Counted from the first letter of the stretch, positions 43,501 through 57,410 are shown. The stretch is DNA of 64,000 nt from Asterias rubens (GCF_902459465.1 NC_047080.1:11568866-11632865); one strand, 5' to 3'. The notes: generated from the sequence alone by a model not told the origin. Numbers and translations are program-made.

Positions 43501-46500
43501 TGCATGGAGACTTTTCGTGCAAAATTTAAAAGAATTGCAAAAATGAGAGACTACTATTTTACACTGACCAACGTAATTTACCTTTAACTGCCTTATTGCC
43601 TTATTACATTTGTAGTGATTCAAGTAAAGTGAGATCATCGGTTGGTAGCTTCACCTCATCAAAAATCAATCGCCCTGTGGAGTATACTAGTCTCCTCTCA
43701 AGGCTAGCAGACTTGCCTCTTCAGTTCCTTAGTTATATGGTTGTACACACAGTGGGAAGGATGATCATCTACCCTGGACATACACCCGTGTTCAACACAT
43801 TAGTATGTGAGTAAAGTAGAAATCACTGCTTGAGCTGAGGCTATTGCTAGACCGGGAAAGTCATGGTGGTTATCCCAGCAGAGGGCACTTTTATATCATT
43901 TAGCACAGAGCTTACCATTTTCACAAATGCATTTGCATCATAGAGTTATATATAAGAACTAGAGGGCGCACGAGTGATGCTTCGTGCACAAACGCCACGG
44001 GACCGCAAGATGACAAGCGCGTCATTCTGCACGCGCGTTGAATATGAAATACACGTTTGAGGTTTTTTTTATTGAACACTCACGCGATGCTGTTTGTTCA
44101 ACTTACAAAATGGCCGCACAAACACACGCTGTGAGATAGCCGTTTTGTCAACTTAGAAAATGGCCGCCTGCGCGCATGCCGGAGCGCGTATATAGGCCAG
44201 TGCGCCCTCTAGTTCTTATATATAACTCTATGATTTGCATGTACAGGGTGCCAGACTGGACTACACAATGGGTTGTACTACATTTTCCAGTAACCACGAG
44301 ACCAAAACTGATCTTTCTTAGCCGCAGCTCGTCTGATACAAAACTCTCATTCAACCAGTCAAAAAACATATCTCACTTTAACAAAAAAAAAAACTCAATG
44401 ATGCCTCAAATCCAAACTCAATCTTTGTAGCTTGGTACCTTCGGTAATGTGTGAGTGGAATGGAGTAGAACCACGGATGTGAACCTGTAACCGTCTAAGA
44501 TGATGGTTCTTTATAGATCTTCTTTGTCTTATTGCAGTCCTAATACAAAGTATCTCTGGTTAAGTTTTTAAGAAGAAAAGGAAATAAAAGGATACAAGTG
44601 AATATTGAATATTGAGCAGCAGAGATTGAGTATTGAGTTTGTGCATTGAATTAGACACTTTAATTGAGCTCCATAAGAGCTTTTATATATATCATACTCT
44701 CTTTTAACCTAAAGGGCCTGCCCTAATTGAAGGAAGAGCCAAACTGTTTGAGAAAAACGGCGCTGTTCGCTCTAAGCTCATAGCAAGGGATGGCAATGAG
44801 ATTGATATAGTAGTCGTTGATAGGAGGAACAAGGTGGAGTCATCGCGCAACAACAAACTGGTATGTAAGGCCGTGTCCGAAACGACGACTTCGGCTACAA
44901 TTACAGCTAGATCCCGCGCGTCTGCCTATTCTTCAACACGGGTAGACGCGCTGATCTAGCCGTAGCTGTAGCCGAAGTCATCGTTTCGGACACGGCCTAA
45001 CTCTTAAACAGCTCGAGTGGAGATTCCGCTAAAGAACCATACAAGGCCCAATTTCATGGTGCTGCCTACAGCGAACTTATGCGCTTACATAGAATCAGTG
45101 CACTTTACAGGGCGGCATAAGCATTGAATTCAGTGGTAAGCAGATAATGTTGGAAGTCTCAGAAGCACTTTTTCCATATTTTGAATAAGCTATGTGGTAT
45201 ATTGTCGAATCAATATGTAAGATGCCATATGCTCAAGTGCCATTAGAAAAAATATACTGCAATGCATTTTGGGAAACCAAGTATATTAAGCTGCCAATAT
45301 GGACGCCATGCAGTAGTTTACATGAAACTTTGCCAGGATTATATTTTTGTGCAACATTGTTTCAAAATCAGCGTGCTGATGTTGCTTGGACTAAGATTTC
45401 ACTAAGAATCTTAACCTGCGGATAATGGGCATGAGACATGCATATGGGATATTAATGGGTTTCACCATTGCTGTTGTAGGTAATATGCTGTGAAGGCAAT
45501 GCAGGATTTTATGAAGTTGGCTGTCTGGTATCACCATTGCAAGGTTAGTACACGTTTGCTCTTTCTTAATGTTTTTAAAGTGGTAGCAGAATCATCTGAG
45601 TGGGACTTGAAGACCTGATTGAGAAACTTGTGAATAATTTGTCATGTTTTTCAAAACTGGCATTCTCAAAATGATTTTGTTATTTGTTTTCAGCGAGGTA
45701 TTCTGTTTTGGGCTGGAATCATCCTGGGTTCGGAGGTAGTACTGTAAGTAATCTATCTAAATTAAAGACTAGATTAGTAATTATCCAAAATATCTTAAAG
45801 CTGACTGATTATCAATCCTCCATTGATTTTGTTGTGTCTAACTGTGTCTTTCACAACTGCCTTATGTGGTATTACAGTGTGAGCGGCACGCAGTAAATCT
45901 TTGATCGTCCTCATCATCTGAAAATCTAAGAGCTGATTGATTGTAAAATCAATGAAATAAAGCCAATATAAATGTGCACCCAAACCCTTTCTTCCCTTCC
46001 TTCACTATAGCGAATCCTATATTTTATTAGCATTGTCTTCTGCAACAATTGAAATATTTTATTATTGGACTTTCAGGGTAAACCGTATCCAGAGAACGAA
46101 GCTAATGCTGTAGACGTTGTTATCCAGTTCGCAATCCATCGTCTAGGTTTTGAGCTTAAAGATATCGTGCTGTTTGCTTGGTCTATAGGAGGTTTTACAG
46201 CTAGTCTGGCTGCTGAGGAGTACCCAGACATAGGAGCAGTAGTAAGTATCAACCCTCCTACTATGTTACCATTTAATATCATCCACTGTGGTCTTTAATA
46301 TTGCATAATCTAGGCCAGCAAGCAATATCATATGATATGTAGTGAATGCATCTACATGGTACAAAGTCAACCCTCCTACCATCGGATAATTTAATGTCAC
46401 CCACTGTGGTCTTGAATGAAACATTAACTATGCCAGCCAGCAATATGATGTCATGTGGGAAATGCATCTACATAGTACAAAGTCAACCCTCCTACTATCT

Positions 46501-49500
46501 GACCGTATAATGTTATATATAAATTGCTGTACTCGCATATTTTGACAGTTGCGTATAAAATTCCTTTTCCCCCTAGATATTAGATGCAACATTTGATGAT
46601 CTACTACCTCTAGGCGTAACCAAGATGCCTGAATTTATGGGTAGGTGTTGCTCTGAGTGGACAACTTACGTGCTCTTTTGTTTCATCATAGTGTTTCATC
46701 TTGTAAGCATTTTGACATTTAGTCGTAATATTGCTGGTGATATCACAAACCCATGACGTATTTAAGAAAAGGAAATATTTAATTTATTTATTCTCTGCTC
46801 TCCATGGAGGAACTCGGTACAAATACAGTACAAGTAAAAAAACACTACACCATCAAAATTGTTAGAAACCTAAGAAGGTGCAATCAAGATTTATTACGGG
46901 TGATGACGTCTTGTGAAGTGGATTAATAAGCTGATATTACTCTTGTGTTTCAGGAGGTTTAGTTGAGCGCTCAATACGTACATACATGAACCTGAATGTA
47001 GTGGAGCACCTTTGCAAGTAAGTGATTTATTTTGACTAAAAATGAGTTTCAAAAGCTAGTTTTATAAACTGTTTTAGCAGAGCAGTCACCAAAGCATAAT
47101 GTCAAGACATGAGTGCATCTAATAAATATGAACAATTGTAAAATTGTTGCATAATAAAAGATGGTTTGCAAGTTTTTAATGTTAGTGAAATCTGAAACTT
47201 TATCAGTAAGACTTTCACTTTGTCTACATGCTTTGAACTTCACCCTTGAAGGGACCACGACAGTTTCCCTATGGTAACGAGCACTTCTAAAAGGAAAATG
47301 GAAATTTGTATTTGAATTTGTCAGAGGGCACCTTGGCAATTAATGTGGGTGAAAGGGGTAAATCCTTTGCATGGGTCTTTTGATGTTGTACAATGGTGCA
47401 CTGTGGTTTATACATGCGCATCTAATCTTCTTTTGTTTTTTTAAATCTAGTTATCCTGGGCCTATTAGGTTAATACGTCGGTCTCGTGATGAGGTGATCA
47501 CTACATCGTAAGTACAATGAATTGTTGATAGACCTATATGGATTAAAAGTTAAGCCTAATCTCCGAGGTGGATTTCACAAAGAGAATAGACTTGTCTTAT
47601 CTTGAGTTAGGATGAGTTTCTCAATCTATAGGACTAGCCTTAAGTTTTTTTAATAAGCACATACAAATGAAATCATCCAAAAGGAATTCTGAGCGCTAAT
47701 TTTACTTGTGACTGTTTTATTTTTATTTTCAGAGTAATACCTGACATAGCCACAAATAGAGCCAATGATCTGTTAGAGATCCTACTAAAGCATAGGTGAG
47801 TATTCAGAGCTCTGTTTTTCTGTACATTTGTATGGTTTGTGAGTTTGTTTTAAATGTGGTTTTTGAAAATCGTCGACGAGGTGACAGACTACCATCAACA
47901 AATAAATTATTTTTTAGTAGTCTTATTATTTGGGGGTTTCTTCTCATTTTAAACCGAACAATTTATCATCATCCTCGTTGATAATCATATTGTTGATAAT
48001 TGGTATAAAATAAATAGATGATATTTTGTTTCTTGTCAGGTATCCCAATCTGATGAATGAAGAAGCAGTAAAGGCCTTGAAGCAGTACCTGAGTCAAAGT
48101 AAGTTATAGCCATTGTTGTTATCTTGTGCTATATACAGAGTGAAAGGCAAAGTTTCAGAGTGAAAGGCAAAGTATACCCATGGTTGTTGGAACATTTTGG
48201 AAGTCATGATCCTCAATCCAGTGTTAAGTTCTTAAGAAATGATTATATCAGTGACCCTGTCACGAAAATCTCAGGGGAGAGATTAATTTAAGGGAGTGCC
48301 AGCCTCCTCCGCCCCTCCCTCCTACCAATTCTTAATGCTAATTTTGGAAACACTTTTTTCTTCTCTTTTTATATTTTCAGTGTCAGTTTACTCTACCTTT
48401 GAAGTGGATGACGCTACTTGCCAACATGTCCTACAGAGCTATGTACTCAAGAACTCCAGTAAATTCCCTATCTTAATAGGTGAGTAAATCATCACATCTG
48501 TACAAGAAGGTCATAACTCGGTTTAGTCTAAAGGTTGTATCTTGCACACTTGGAAGTACACAGTTTAGTCCATGCAGCCAAGTTGTAATCTCACGCCTCT
48601 GGATTTGCACTTGCATCCAAGAAGTTATAACAAAGATTCAATTTAATATCTCAATCACAACATAGTGTGTGTGTTCACATTGTTTGTGGGCATTGCTTGA
48701 ATATGAGCAGATGCTACATTGACATAGGCAGGTGTTTTGAGTGTTTTTTGTCTGGATGTTCCAAGAATGTTTGTCTGAGATAATGGTTTTCCAGATAACA
48801 TGATTTGGCCTGAAGGTTTTAACTGGACCCAATGTTGTAGAGCTGCTCAAGCAGCAAGTATCGCTCAATAATTTTCCTCTAAGCAAAATTGGGGAAGCTA
48901 CCGCTCACAGACGGTACAGCATAAATTTGAAATGGCCCAGCGAGATTATACATCGCTGGGAGTGAGAGAGATATCTCTATAAGGTCAAAGAACAAGGCCT
49001 GTGTTTGTATTTTGTTTTTACACTGCCTTGTCTTGAACTTTCTTTCGGTTAATACCTTATTGACATACTTACAACATGAACCAAATGGCTCAGTAAATAT
49101 TATTGACTATTTACACTTGAATGGCTTGAGGGCATTAGCCATGTCAATCAGTGAAGCTGCCAAAAGTAACGTATTTTTTTGATTTGTTCATTTTTATTTT
49201 TTTTAATCATGAAGTATTTGGCCTTTGCATGTTACCAGGCTTCTCCGAATATGCCTGAAGCAAAAAATGTTGTGTTGATATATTGTAAAATAAAATCACT
49301 TACATTAAAGAAGTCTCCACAAAAAAAATTTCAAACAAATTTTAAAAAGAAGTTGTTTTGTTTTTAGCATTTGATTTAATTAATAGACAAACAATTTTGC
49401 TTATTCTAGCAAATTAAGTCTGAGCCCGGCAGTATAAATCCACAATGGAACCCCCCCCCATGTCTTTGTCAAGACATTTTAAAATTGAACTGCCCCATGC

Positions 49501-50749
49501 AATCGTTTCCTAGAGTCTAGTGGTCATGTAACTAACAAAACCTCTTTCTAGAGCCATTATCAATTACTCTCTCTCCTTATGTAAACATTCCCAGCTTCTA
49601 AAGTAGAAAAACCCTGCAGTGAAAATAAACGGTAACCAACGCCACATCCTCATCTGCAAATTATTTCCCGCTATCACCATCGCATCCGGAGTACAGCCCC
49701 TAAAATTATCAGCCTAGTAATTATGGCTTCTTGATCCCCAGGCAAGAAATTGGAGAATTTTGTTCCCCTCGTTCCCATGAAGCAGATAGCAGATATAGGT
49801 GTGAAAGTAGGGCACAAGGGGGTTAGACTGGCCAAGTCCATCCCTCTGGGGATGGTAGGGTTTTTGTCATAATGATTATTCTAATATGGGTGACAATGTG
49901 TCAGATGGCTTCAAGCAGTTCTACCAAGATCAATAAGGAAAGTGTCATCTAAGTACAGTGAAATATTGTCATTTGTGTCCGGATTTCTATTTTTAGTATG
50001 GACGTGTACTTAATGAATGGTAGCGGTCAAAGTTATTGAGTACCTTTCTATATACTATATACATGATTGGTAATCTGAACAGAAAATGATGAGTCTCAAT
50101 CTGAAAGCTGACTGAATATAAATTTCATATTAGTATTAATCCAGAAGATAAATATTTCTGTCTAAAACACAGTAAAAGAAAAACGAAAATGGGTTGGGGG
50201 GGCATTTGACCCCCCACCGAAAGGCATTCAACATTTAAGTGAATTTCCCTAGTTTTTCTTTCTTCTTTAATATTAGGGCCACATAATTACTAAGTGTGGT
50301 TGGTCATCCTCTTTTTATGCAATTATAGTTGCATGTCTCAAAATGTAAGTTCCCAATGAAAACAACCATTGACTTAAACTAAAATAGAGAAAGACATCTG
50401 AAACACACCTATCAAGTCCCACTTCCGTCCCCCTACTGTCCCACTCTCCCAATTCTAAACCCGCCTCACAAGTCAACCCCCAGTTGCTCATCAATCCCGC
50501 CCATTGCCGTGATATCATAGGCATGACAGCCCCTGGGCATGACAGCCAATAGGTCAAACCTATCAAGTATGTACCTCCCAATTAACAACCTATATTTCAT
50601 TTCACACCTAACTAATGGACATAATTACATTCCCAAGACTGCCCATCAATTAGCAACCTGTTTAATTAAGGGTTTAATTGGTTTGATTTATTTACACAGG
50701 CGAGGAGGACTTGGAGTTTGTGACCTCAGCACAGCTTGTCATCTTTTTG
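40544..50749 (+). CDS. ABHD16A: ABHD16A phosphatidylserine lipase, 18 exons seen, 3' end missing
   Basis: ABHD16A is an ER-membrane serine hydrolase that converts phosphatidylserine to lyso-PS. Exons: 40544-40615, 41300-41356, 41705-41771, 42083-42169, 42855-42940, 43148-43218, 43616-43806, 44715-44860, 45480-45543, 45694-45743, 46077-46241, 46577-46640, 46954-47017, 47451-47507, 47733-47795, 48040-48098, 48381-48479, 50700-50749. All join in phase to 504 codons. Hydrophobic segments WSFSYYSSPVLLAYLY and GFALPALALAMCM match the two N-terminal membrane spans. The hydrolase core has GWNHPGFGGSTG, the nucleophile elbow AWSIGGF (Ser333) and Asp408 in RRSRDEVITTS. I cannot place the catalytic His. 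The vertebrate protein continues about 27 residues past this point (a THCTPLP segment), and I found no such exon before 64000. Confidence 0.93.
40858..40931 (-). other. tRNA-like sequence in ABHD16A intron 1
   Basis: The minus strand has a T-arm GTAGGTTCGAATCCTGC with 5 paired bases, a D-arm-like GGTCCAGTTGTTAGACTG and an anticodon-loop-like TTTGCAA. The anticodon and acceptor stems pair poorly. It is most likely a tRNA pseudogene or SINE head rather than a working tRNA. Confidence 0.4.
42185..42510 (-). mobile_element. full-length SINE with tRNA head, ABHD16A intron 4
   Basis: On the minus strand it starts GGCCTAGCGGTTAAGAGCAT (tRNA-like head), passes CTTGAGCAAGACACTTAACC, a SINE core block seen in many deuterostomes, and ends in the GGGTAACCCTGTTTCAGCCC tail shared with 16560-16735. 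Length is about 320 bp. Confidence 0.7.
42519..42640 (-). mobile_element. tRNA-derived SINE (reverse copy), ABHD16A intron 4
   Basis: GGGATTCGAACCCATGAGC is the inverse of the B box, and CCCGAGTCCTGCGAAACC the inverse of the tail seen at 12291-12480. Confidence 0.65.
43939..44232. mobile_element. 294-bp hAT-type MITE with perfect ends and 8-bp duplication
   Basis: The terminal repeats are 33 bp and perfect, starting CATAGAGTTATATATAAGAA. Directly outside both ends is the same 8 bp, ATTTGCAT (43931-43938 and 44233-44240). The 8-bp duplication and CA...TG ends fit the hAT superfamily. There is no coding capacity. It is in ABHD16A intron 7. Confidence 0.93.
44869..44997. mobile_element. GGCCGTGTCC MITE (copy 2), TAA-flanked
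   Basis: A 129-bp near-perfect palindrome, GGCCGTGTCCGAAACGACG to TCGTTTCGGACACGGCC, flanked by TAA on both sides (44866-44868 and 44998-45000). Three-base TWA duplications with GGCC ends fit PIF/Harbinger. It lies only 8 bp after the donor of ABHD16A exon 8. Confidence 0.85.
46249..46497. repeat. about 117-bp tandem duplication in ABHD16A intron 11
   Basis: TCAACCCTCCTAC starts at 46249, 46367 and 46483, giving two full diverged units (shared CCCACTGTGGTCTT and AATGCATCTACAT) and the start of a third. The first unit begins 7 bp after the end of exon 11. Confidence 0.8.
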
Positions 50750-53700
50750 GTAAGTGTGAAGAGTTTCCATGTTTTCTCATGTTAAATCTAAATGGGGATT
50801 GCGTGGTTAGTTGAGTATTGTGTGATTTCATATTCACTACTTTATGGTGACTAAGAACAAAACTGAAAAGTGAAAACAAAGGGTCTCCATAGAAATGTGT
50901 GCACAAAGTCTATGGGAAACCGTTAATTGAGGGACAAAGGAAATAACAAAATATGTCTCCACAGGCATGCAAAAATGGGGTCTGTGTACTATACTAGTAA
51001 AAGAAATGAAAATTCTTTAGTATTCTTTTTCTTTTAGACAACAAAAATCATCAGGATTCTCTTGATTCCCCGTCTGTCTGCATTATTTTGTAGTTCTCAT
51101 ACAATAAACTAAAGAAACTCATAACATGTCTGTGTTCATTGGTTCATGTGTCTTTGTGTGCGTAACCGTGACCCCCTTGTGTGTACAATTACAGTCAAGT
51201 CGGTCACTTCGTGAATAAAATCAATAGAAATTGAGGCAAATGTTGTTGACATTGCTCCTGGGATTGATGTTAATTTACTAGAATTGTCTTTCATTTGACA
51301 TTCCTTCACAATGCAACCTGGCTTCAAGGTGAGCTGGTTTTAATGAACCAGTTCTACTTTTATTAAAGGGTGATCAGTCCAACTGTACAGATGTATTGGT
51401 ATACCTTAATTTTTAATTATTATATGACCTATTAATTGAGTTGTTGACTGGTAGGTTGTTTATATGTAGGTCAGTGTGAGCAGCTGTAGAGAAGACAGGG
51501 TTACTTAAGAAAAAATGGTTTGACAAACGTAAATGTTGTTTTTGAAGAAACTTTGTTTCAAGCTGTTTCATAAACAAGTCTGAGATTTTGTTTTGAAGCA
51601 GCAAATTAGCCTTCCAGAAAGATACAAATAAAACAATCTTAATCTCTGTCTTGTCTTTATAATCAGTCGTTCATGTCCAACTGCATGCCATCACTAAGCC
51701 CAGTGTGCTATCAAGACCATGCTATGTTTTTCCAAACATTCCAGGGCACTACTCATATGTGAAAATCCAACTGTTGAAAAAATACATTGTACGATTACAT
51801 TTAGCCTACAGTTTAATAAAGTCCCTTCAAGGGCCTGCAAGCATCTCTTGCTTGTAAAAAAAGAAGACTTCAATACTCAAAAACTGCCAACTGAACTTCT
51901 TACTGATCTTTGAAACCTTTTAAAACCTTGCACCTGTCCATTTTCTTATATTTCCTCAGACAAATCATAATGTTTTATTGTTGAAGATAAATAATTGCCT
52001 GTGGGTGTTCATATGAAGGACTCTACTCAGTTGATTGGCAATTTGTCATCATGGTGTTTTAAATTGCCAATAATTTTATTGAGTCTGTGATCTGCCAACA
52101 TAATTCAGTTTATATGACATGTTGGAAATGACAGCTTGTTAAGAAGGTCCAATCTTCAAAACATTACCACTAAGCAGCCAATAGCCATAGTCTAAGACGC
52201 TTTAGTCAGACACAGCTTTCTTACAGAGTGAAACATGAACAGCTATTGCAAAGGAATGCTGGTTGAAACTGTATAAATACTAAATTCACGTGCTATAAAA
52301 TAAAGTCATTAGGAGTTACTTGCTGGTATAGGTTATTTTTTGTTGAAAATGCCTTTATGACAATTTTTTTTAATACATTGTGAATTTTCATCCACAATAT
52401 CTCATTTCCCTTATTCTCATCTCGATAATTTCATTTACCCCTGTAAGTTTTTTTGATTAACATTTCTTTGGTTTAATACTGTGGAATAATTTCACCTGAA
52501 CCTGAATCTGAACGAGTTTTCAACTTGCACTTTCATTAGGAATGTTCCATGCACTTTAATGTTCAACTTGGTTAAGTTTTTACAAGGAATGTCGTGCATT
52601 TCACACGACTTGATTTGTTTAGAAGTGTCAACAAGGTTTATCCCGCCGTAAAAATAATAACATTACTGAGTTTGAAGTAAACTGCCACATGATGTGAAGA
52701 ATAAACACTGTTTTACAGTCAGATGAACTCCGCCATATGGAGCATTATGTGATTAAATACCTCACTTGTGCAACCATAGAGTCATGCAACCATAGAGAAA
52801 TGCAACACTATCCACGAACTGACCTTAGAAATTACAAGAGAAATTTGGTTCCCTCATACTCCATTTGTCTCTGGCTTAGTGTAAATTAAAAGTAGAGTGG
52901 AAATACAAGAATGAGTTCAATTGTCAAGCTGCACTTAACTTCCCTGGTGGTTTATTAGAGGTGACTTTTTTTTACCGGGATAAAATGTACCAGTAGTGTT
53001 GAAGTGGTATGGAGTGTTACGAACGTTTGGACATTGTGGTGCCATGAGGCTATTCAATGATGCCTCTAAGCATAGGTAACTTTGTTATACAGTAATGGAT
53101 CCAGGGTATCGTAATGTCCATCCAGCTTATTTTTTTCTGATATGTCAGAAGCGAGTGTTAAGATTTCTCACATTCTGACACAAACTGGAAATGTATCTGG
53201 CAAGACCTTTATTTAAAAAAGCTGAGAATTGTTGTTGAATATGAGTTGTCCCATGCAAATGACATGATATCGTAAACTCATTTGGTTTCCAACTGCGAAG
53301 TAGAGCTTTTCAAACCACACATAAAAGACATTTTCAATTAATAGCGTGCTTTGTTGCCATGCAAACTGTGGGTTCTTTAGAAAGCCACACAGTTTTTTTT
53401 TAAACCCTTGGGATTACCCGGCAATGATATATTTCTACCTTCCCTTTAACCATCTTAGAAGTGGCACTATACTTTGACATTTGATGTTGTGCTCATCATG
53501 ACCTTCTATACACCCATGGCCCAGCTATCTAACGCCTTTAAGACGCAACGCACGTACACAATAGAGCAGTAAACATTTATTCAATCCCTCTGGTGCAAAG
53601 GCCAAGCTCCAGGAATTCAGTTTTGTCTTTTTAGTTTCCAGGCAGTTGAATTTGCAGACTCTTTACTCCAAGGATCCCTAGTCGGGTCGACTATTCACCT

Positions 53701-54159
53701 CTTATATCTGCCTGGGATTGAATTTCTTACGGAGAAACATACATAGGGGAGAGGTTGTAAGACACAAAAGCACGCACATCACCCCGAGGTGGTTTTAACT
53801 AACCTGGATTACCTTTTATAACGTGGCTAGTTTCTTTGGTAAGACGGTAGACCGAAGCTCTTGAAGATCAGTATGGAGAAGACTTGTTAATACCCTACCC
53901 TCTAAGTCCCCTGTAACGTATACCCTTAGGAGATGTTCCCTGTAATCTTTCTCATCGCGTCTCTTCCTCGCCAGTCGAGGGGGCTAGGATTATGTGCAAA
54001 ATAGGCATTGATCTGTTGTTGGGTGTCTAATGATTAAAGTTAGGGTATACTTTGAATCAAATGGGTAACCATCCCATATTAGAATGTAAAATAAAAGTAC
54101 ATTTAGATATCTACACAATGGGTGCATTTGCCTCAAATGGGTAACTACTTCATGATGTC

Positions 54160-54275
54160 TTTAAGACACACCTTCCGAGTCCTGTGAAAGAAAATCCACA
54201 GGTATATTTACTCAGATGGGATTCGAACCCTCGACAGAGCAGATGTCTTACCACTTGACCATCAAGACTGTTCAA
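54160..54275 (-). mobile_element. tRNA-derived SINE, reverse copy
   Basis: GGGATTCGAACCCTCGACAG and TTCCGAGTCCTGTGAAAG are the inverse B box and tail of the 12291-12480 family. Confidence 0.65.
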
Positions 54276-54309
54276 ATCCTAATATTTTAGCTTCGTACCC
54301 GAACGATAT

Positions 54310-54415
54310 AAATAGGTGTTTCACAGGACTAGGGGATCATGTACTGAGTATACAGTGCTTAAGTTCTATACAGGTTGTCAGTGTATTGTAATTCACCCAT
54401 GTGCGAGTATACTCC
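54310..54415 (+). mobile_element. tRNA-SINE tail fragment, plus orientation
   Basis: TTCACAGGACTAGGGGATCA then CTGAGTATACAGTGCTTAAG is the 3' part of the same SINE, facing the reverse copy at 54160-54275. Confidence 0.55.
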
Positions 54416-57410
54416 AGAGGAGGTTTCTGCACAGTATAGGAAGATGAGTTGAGAAAGTTGAAAGATATAAGAAGTTGACAAGATTTTGAAGTCTTCAAGA
54501 CGCTGTATAGCTTAGAGGCAGGCAGGTGGTTTTATTGCATTGAGGAACTCACTTCTGATCATTGCTCTAATTGGCTTTATCTTGTTATGACTGGAGGCTC
54601 CTACTATTCACCTAGTACCTAGTATTACTCTTGAACTCGTCATCATTGTGTGTTAGACTCTTGGATCAATATTGTAAATTTACCATAAAAATAGGAAACC
54701 AGTGGCTGATGTTTGAAGCTGGAGGCAGCTTGATTTGGAATTGCAATCTCTGATACCTGCTCATGTGAACTTCCAGGATTTGTCTCATCGTCTTGGCATT
54801 TTCTTCGTAATAATCCAGTATGGTGGCTCTCTTTTTTTTCTTTTCTTACATTGTAGCAGGGAATGGAGATTTGAATATTTTATGGAGTTATTTGTCACTT
54901 TGTTTTGTTCTTTCCCCATAGGTGCATTTAACATTGCTTCATATCAAACTGAAAATATGGGATAGATGATGATTCAAACTTGTGCAATTTATGTCCAGGA
55001 TATTCCAGCATTGAAACTGATCAGTGATTAGTAAGCTTTTTTTTAGGCTACATGTTCCATTTAATTCAATCTGTGCATTATTTGACCCTAGTGGAGCACA
55101 CGGTCTTCATGATTATGGTTTCATCAATAGGGTGGTGACTTACCGTCAGACTCAACTCGAGAACAAATATAGCCAGAGAGAATTACTCTCAGAGATAACC
55201 ACAAACAATCAAGCGGGCATTTAAGTGCTCTAAAAACGACAAATACCTAGCTGTAGGCATGCACTGCCATCCGCTGCCTATTTGCCAGGCCACTTTAGTT
55301 CAAAATGATATAGGGTACCAAGCTGTTTAGTCGAATCTTGAATAAGACTTGGAGATCTCTGTTTATGCAGTCTGGGCAAGGCCTTAAGGTTATGGGACAC
55401 TAGTATGGCCAGGAAATGTCAACCGGTCATTTTCAGAGGCTTTTATTTTGCTGTTTTTATTTCGATAATGGTGAGTGCAAAAGAATGGAATGCTGGGGGT
55501 TATTTGACTGTTCGAGTAGCAAAGAAAATAGGCACAGGTCGAGGAACAGGAAATGATAATTGTTGATGTCAGTGCAGGAGTTGACTTCCTGCTTGTGTCT
55601 TTGGGGCAGTAAGACTGAAGTAATGTTATCTCTCTCATCTTAAGAAAGATTGTTTAGTGTTAGCTCTTTCAAGTGTTTTACCTGGAAGTTAACAAACAGG
55701 AAAAACAGTTCCTTGAAAAAGTGGATTGGGGTTTAATTGCCTTGATGTTCTTTAAGTTGGATTTGGGGTATTTTCAAGTTTTGTTGAAATGATCCAATCT
55801 GATTAGAATAAAACATTGATAGTTTTATCTGATTGACCATTTGTGAAAAAAAAGAACACAAAGATTTCAATTTGAACAGTGAACTGGAAATCAACAGTGC
55901 GTTGAGTTTTGTAAGCCCAATGGTCTTCGAGGAATATTTAATTGTTTTTGCAAGGGCTTTGGTTTTTGATAAAAGTCCCTGGCATTTGACGTTGGTGCGG
56001 AAATCAATGCTCGGTCAATATCTCCTTCTGGAACTGACGGCTTGACAGAAACAATACGGTCTTGACAGGGTTCATGACCCACTCAAGCCAAAAACTTGCC
56101 TCGCTGTAGAGTCAATGGGCTTCCTTTTATATAATAACGACGTCGATACACATACTCTGGATGTACATGTTCGGCATGCCTCCGGTCATTTTCATAAAGT
56201 TGTTAGAGAAGTACTGTATATACTTGAGCACCCTTGTCATCCAACATCCATCTGACAGGTTTTTGTAGTGTGGGCGGATCATTGGCTGATGCGCTCTGTA
56301 CTTTAAAATGAAATGAAATTGAGTTAATTCTTATTAGTTATGGATACCTTTAATATATTCGGAATGTGATTATATCATCGATTTTATTCATTAAGATATG
56401 CATTTATTGGCACGTAGATCTGACTATCATATACATTTCAACCGTAAAGGGTTATGTACTTTGTAAAGATGCTGTTTGCGATACTACCAGGGATTTGCAT
56501 TTTGTGATAAATTCTGATCAAAATCAGGCATAAATGATGTGAGTATTGCACCAGCAGACCTTTTGGCAGTCATCACAATTTTTGTGTGTTTTTTTTTTGA
56601 CAATATTTTTTATTTTTTAAGCATGAAAGATAGTGTACACCTGAGATTTTCAATTAGGACACTAGACTTTATAATGGGGCAGCCATAGTGTGTTTGTTCT
56701 TGTTTAAATTGTTGTAACCAAAGTGAGGCTTGGAAGAGCTATTAGTCTGGCCCATTGTTGGTATAGAATTGAAATAGTGTGCATTGTTAATACTGCAACA
56801 GACAAAGATTGTTTTTAGCATGATAAAGGTCTAATACATTGTAGATGTTAATTTTTTAAGTGTGCATCGTTGATAAAGAATATAATTTGGTTGAACCCCC
56901 CCCCCCAAAAAAAAAAGACAGTAAAATAAGTTTTCACCAATGCATATCATATGAAGGACAGCAAGATACAAATATTGTTTTCAAAGTTTGCAACATTCTG
57001 AACAGCAGAATTCAGAGCATGTAGGTCTATATTTTGTTATCCAATTTAAAAAGAAAACAAGAAAGAGTGTCCTCAGTAAAGGTTTGCAATGTTCCACAAA
57101 TTACAGGTATTTTTTCAACTTTGACCTAATCAGCCCAAATTAGTGTTCATTGTAGTGACTGTACAGGTATGTAAGATATTAATTGAAGTTCAATTGTACG
57201 GCATAGATTGGAAACCACAAGGTTCTCAATTGGCAATCAGTGGACAGCGTAGTTCAGTTTCCAAATATAGAAACCAGAATTAGTTTCCTTCAAATTGCAA
57301 TCATGTATTTCAGTTCATTTCAGTCAACAGACCAAGTCGGTTATTAGTTCCACACAATTCTCATTTGGTACATTGTTTGACTTGTCAAGCAGTATGACAC
57401 ACTAAACTCT

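Noticed and set aside
55833-56045. Possible last ABHD16A exon because of a PWHL string
   Set aside because: The residues before it do not resemble the THCTPLP region and no acceptor gives the right phase; the four-residue match is chance.
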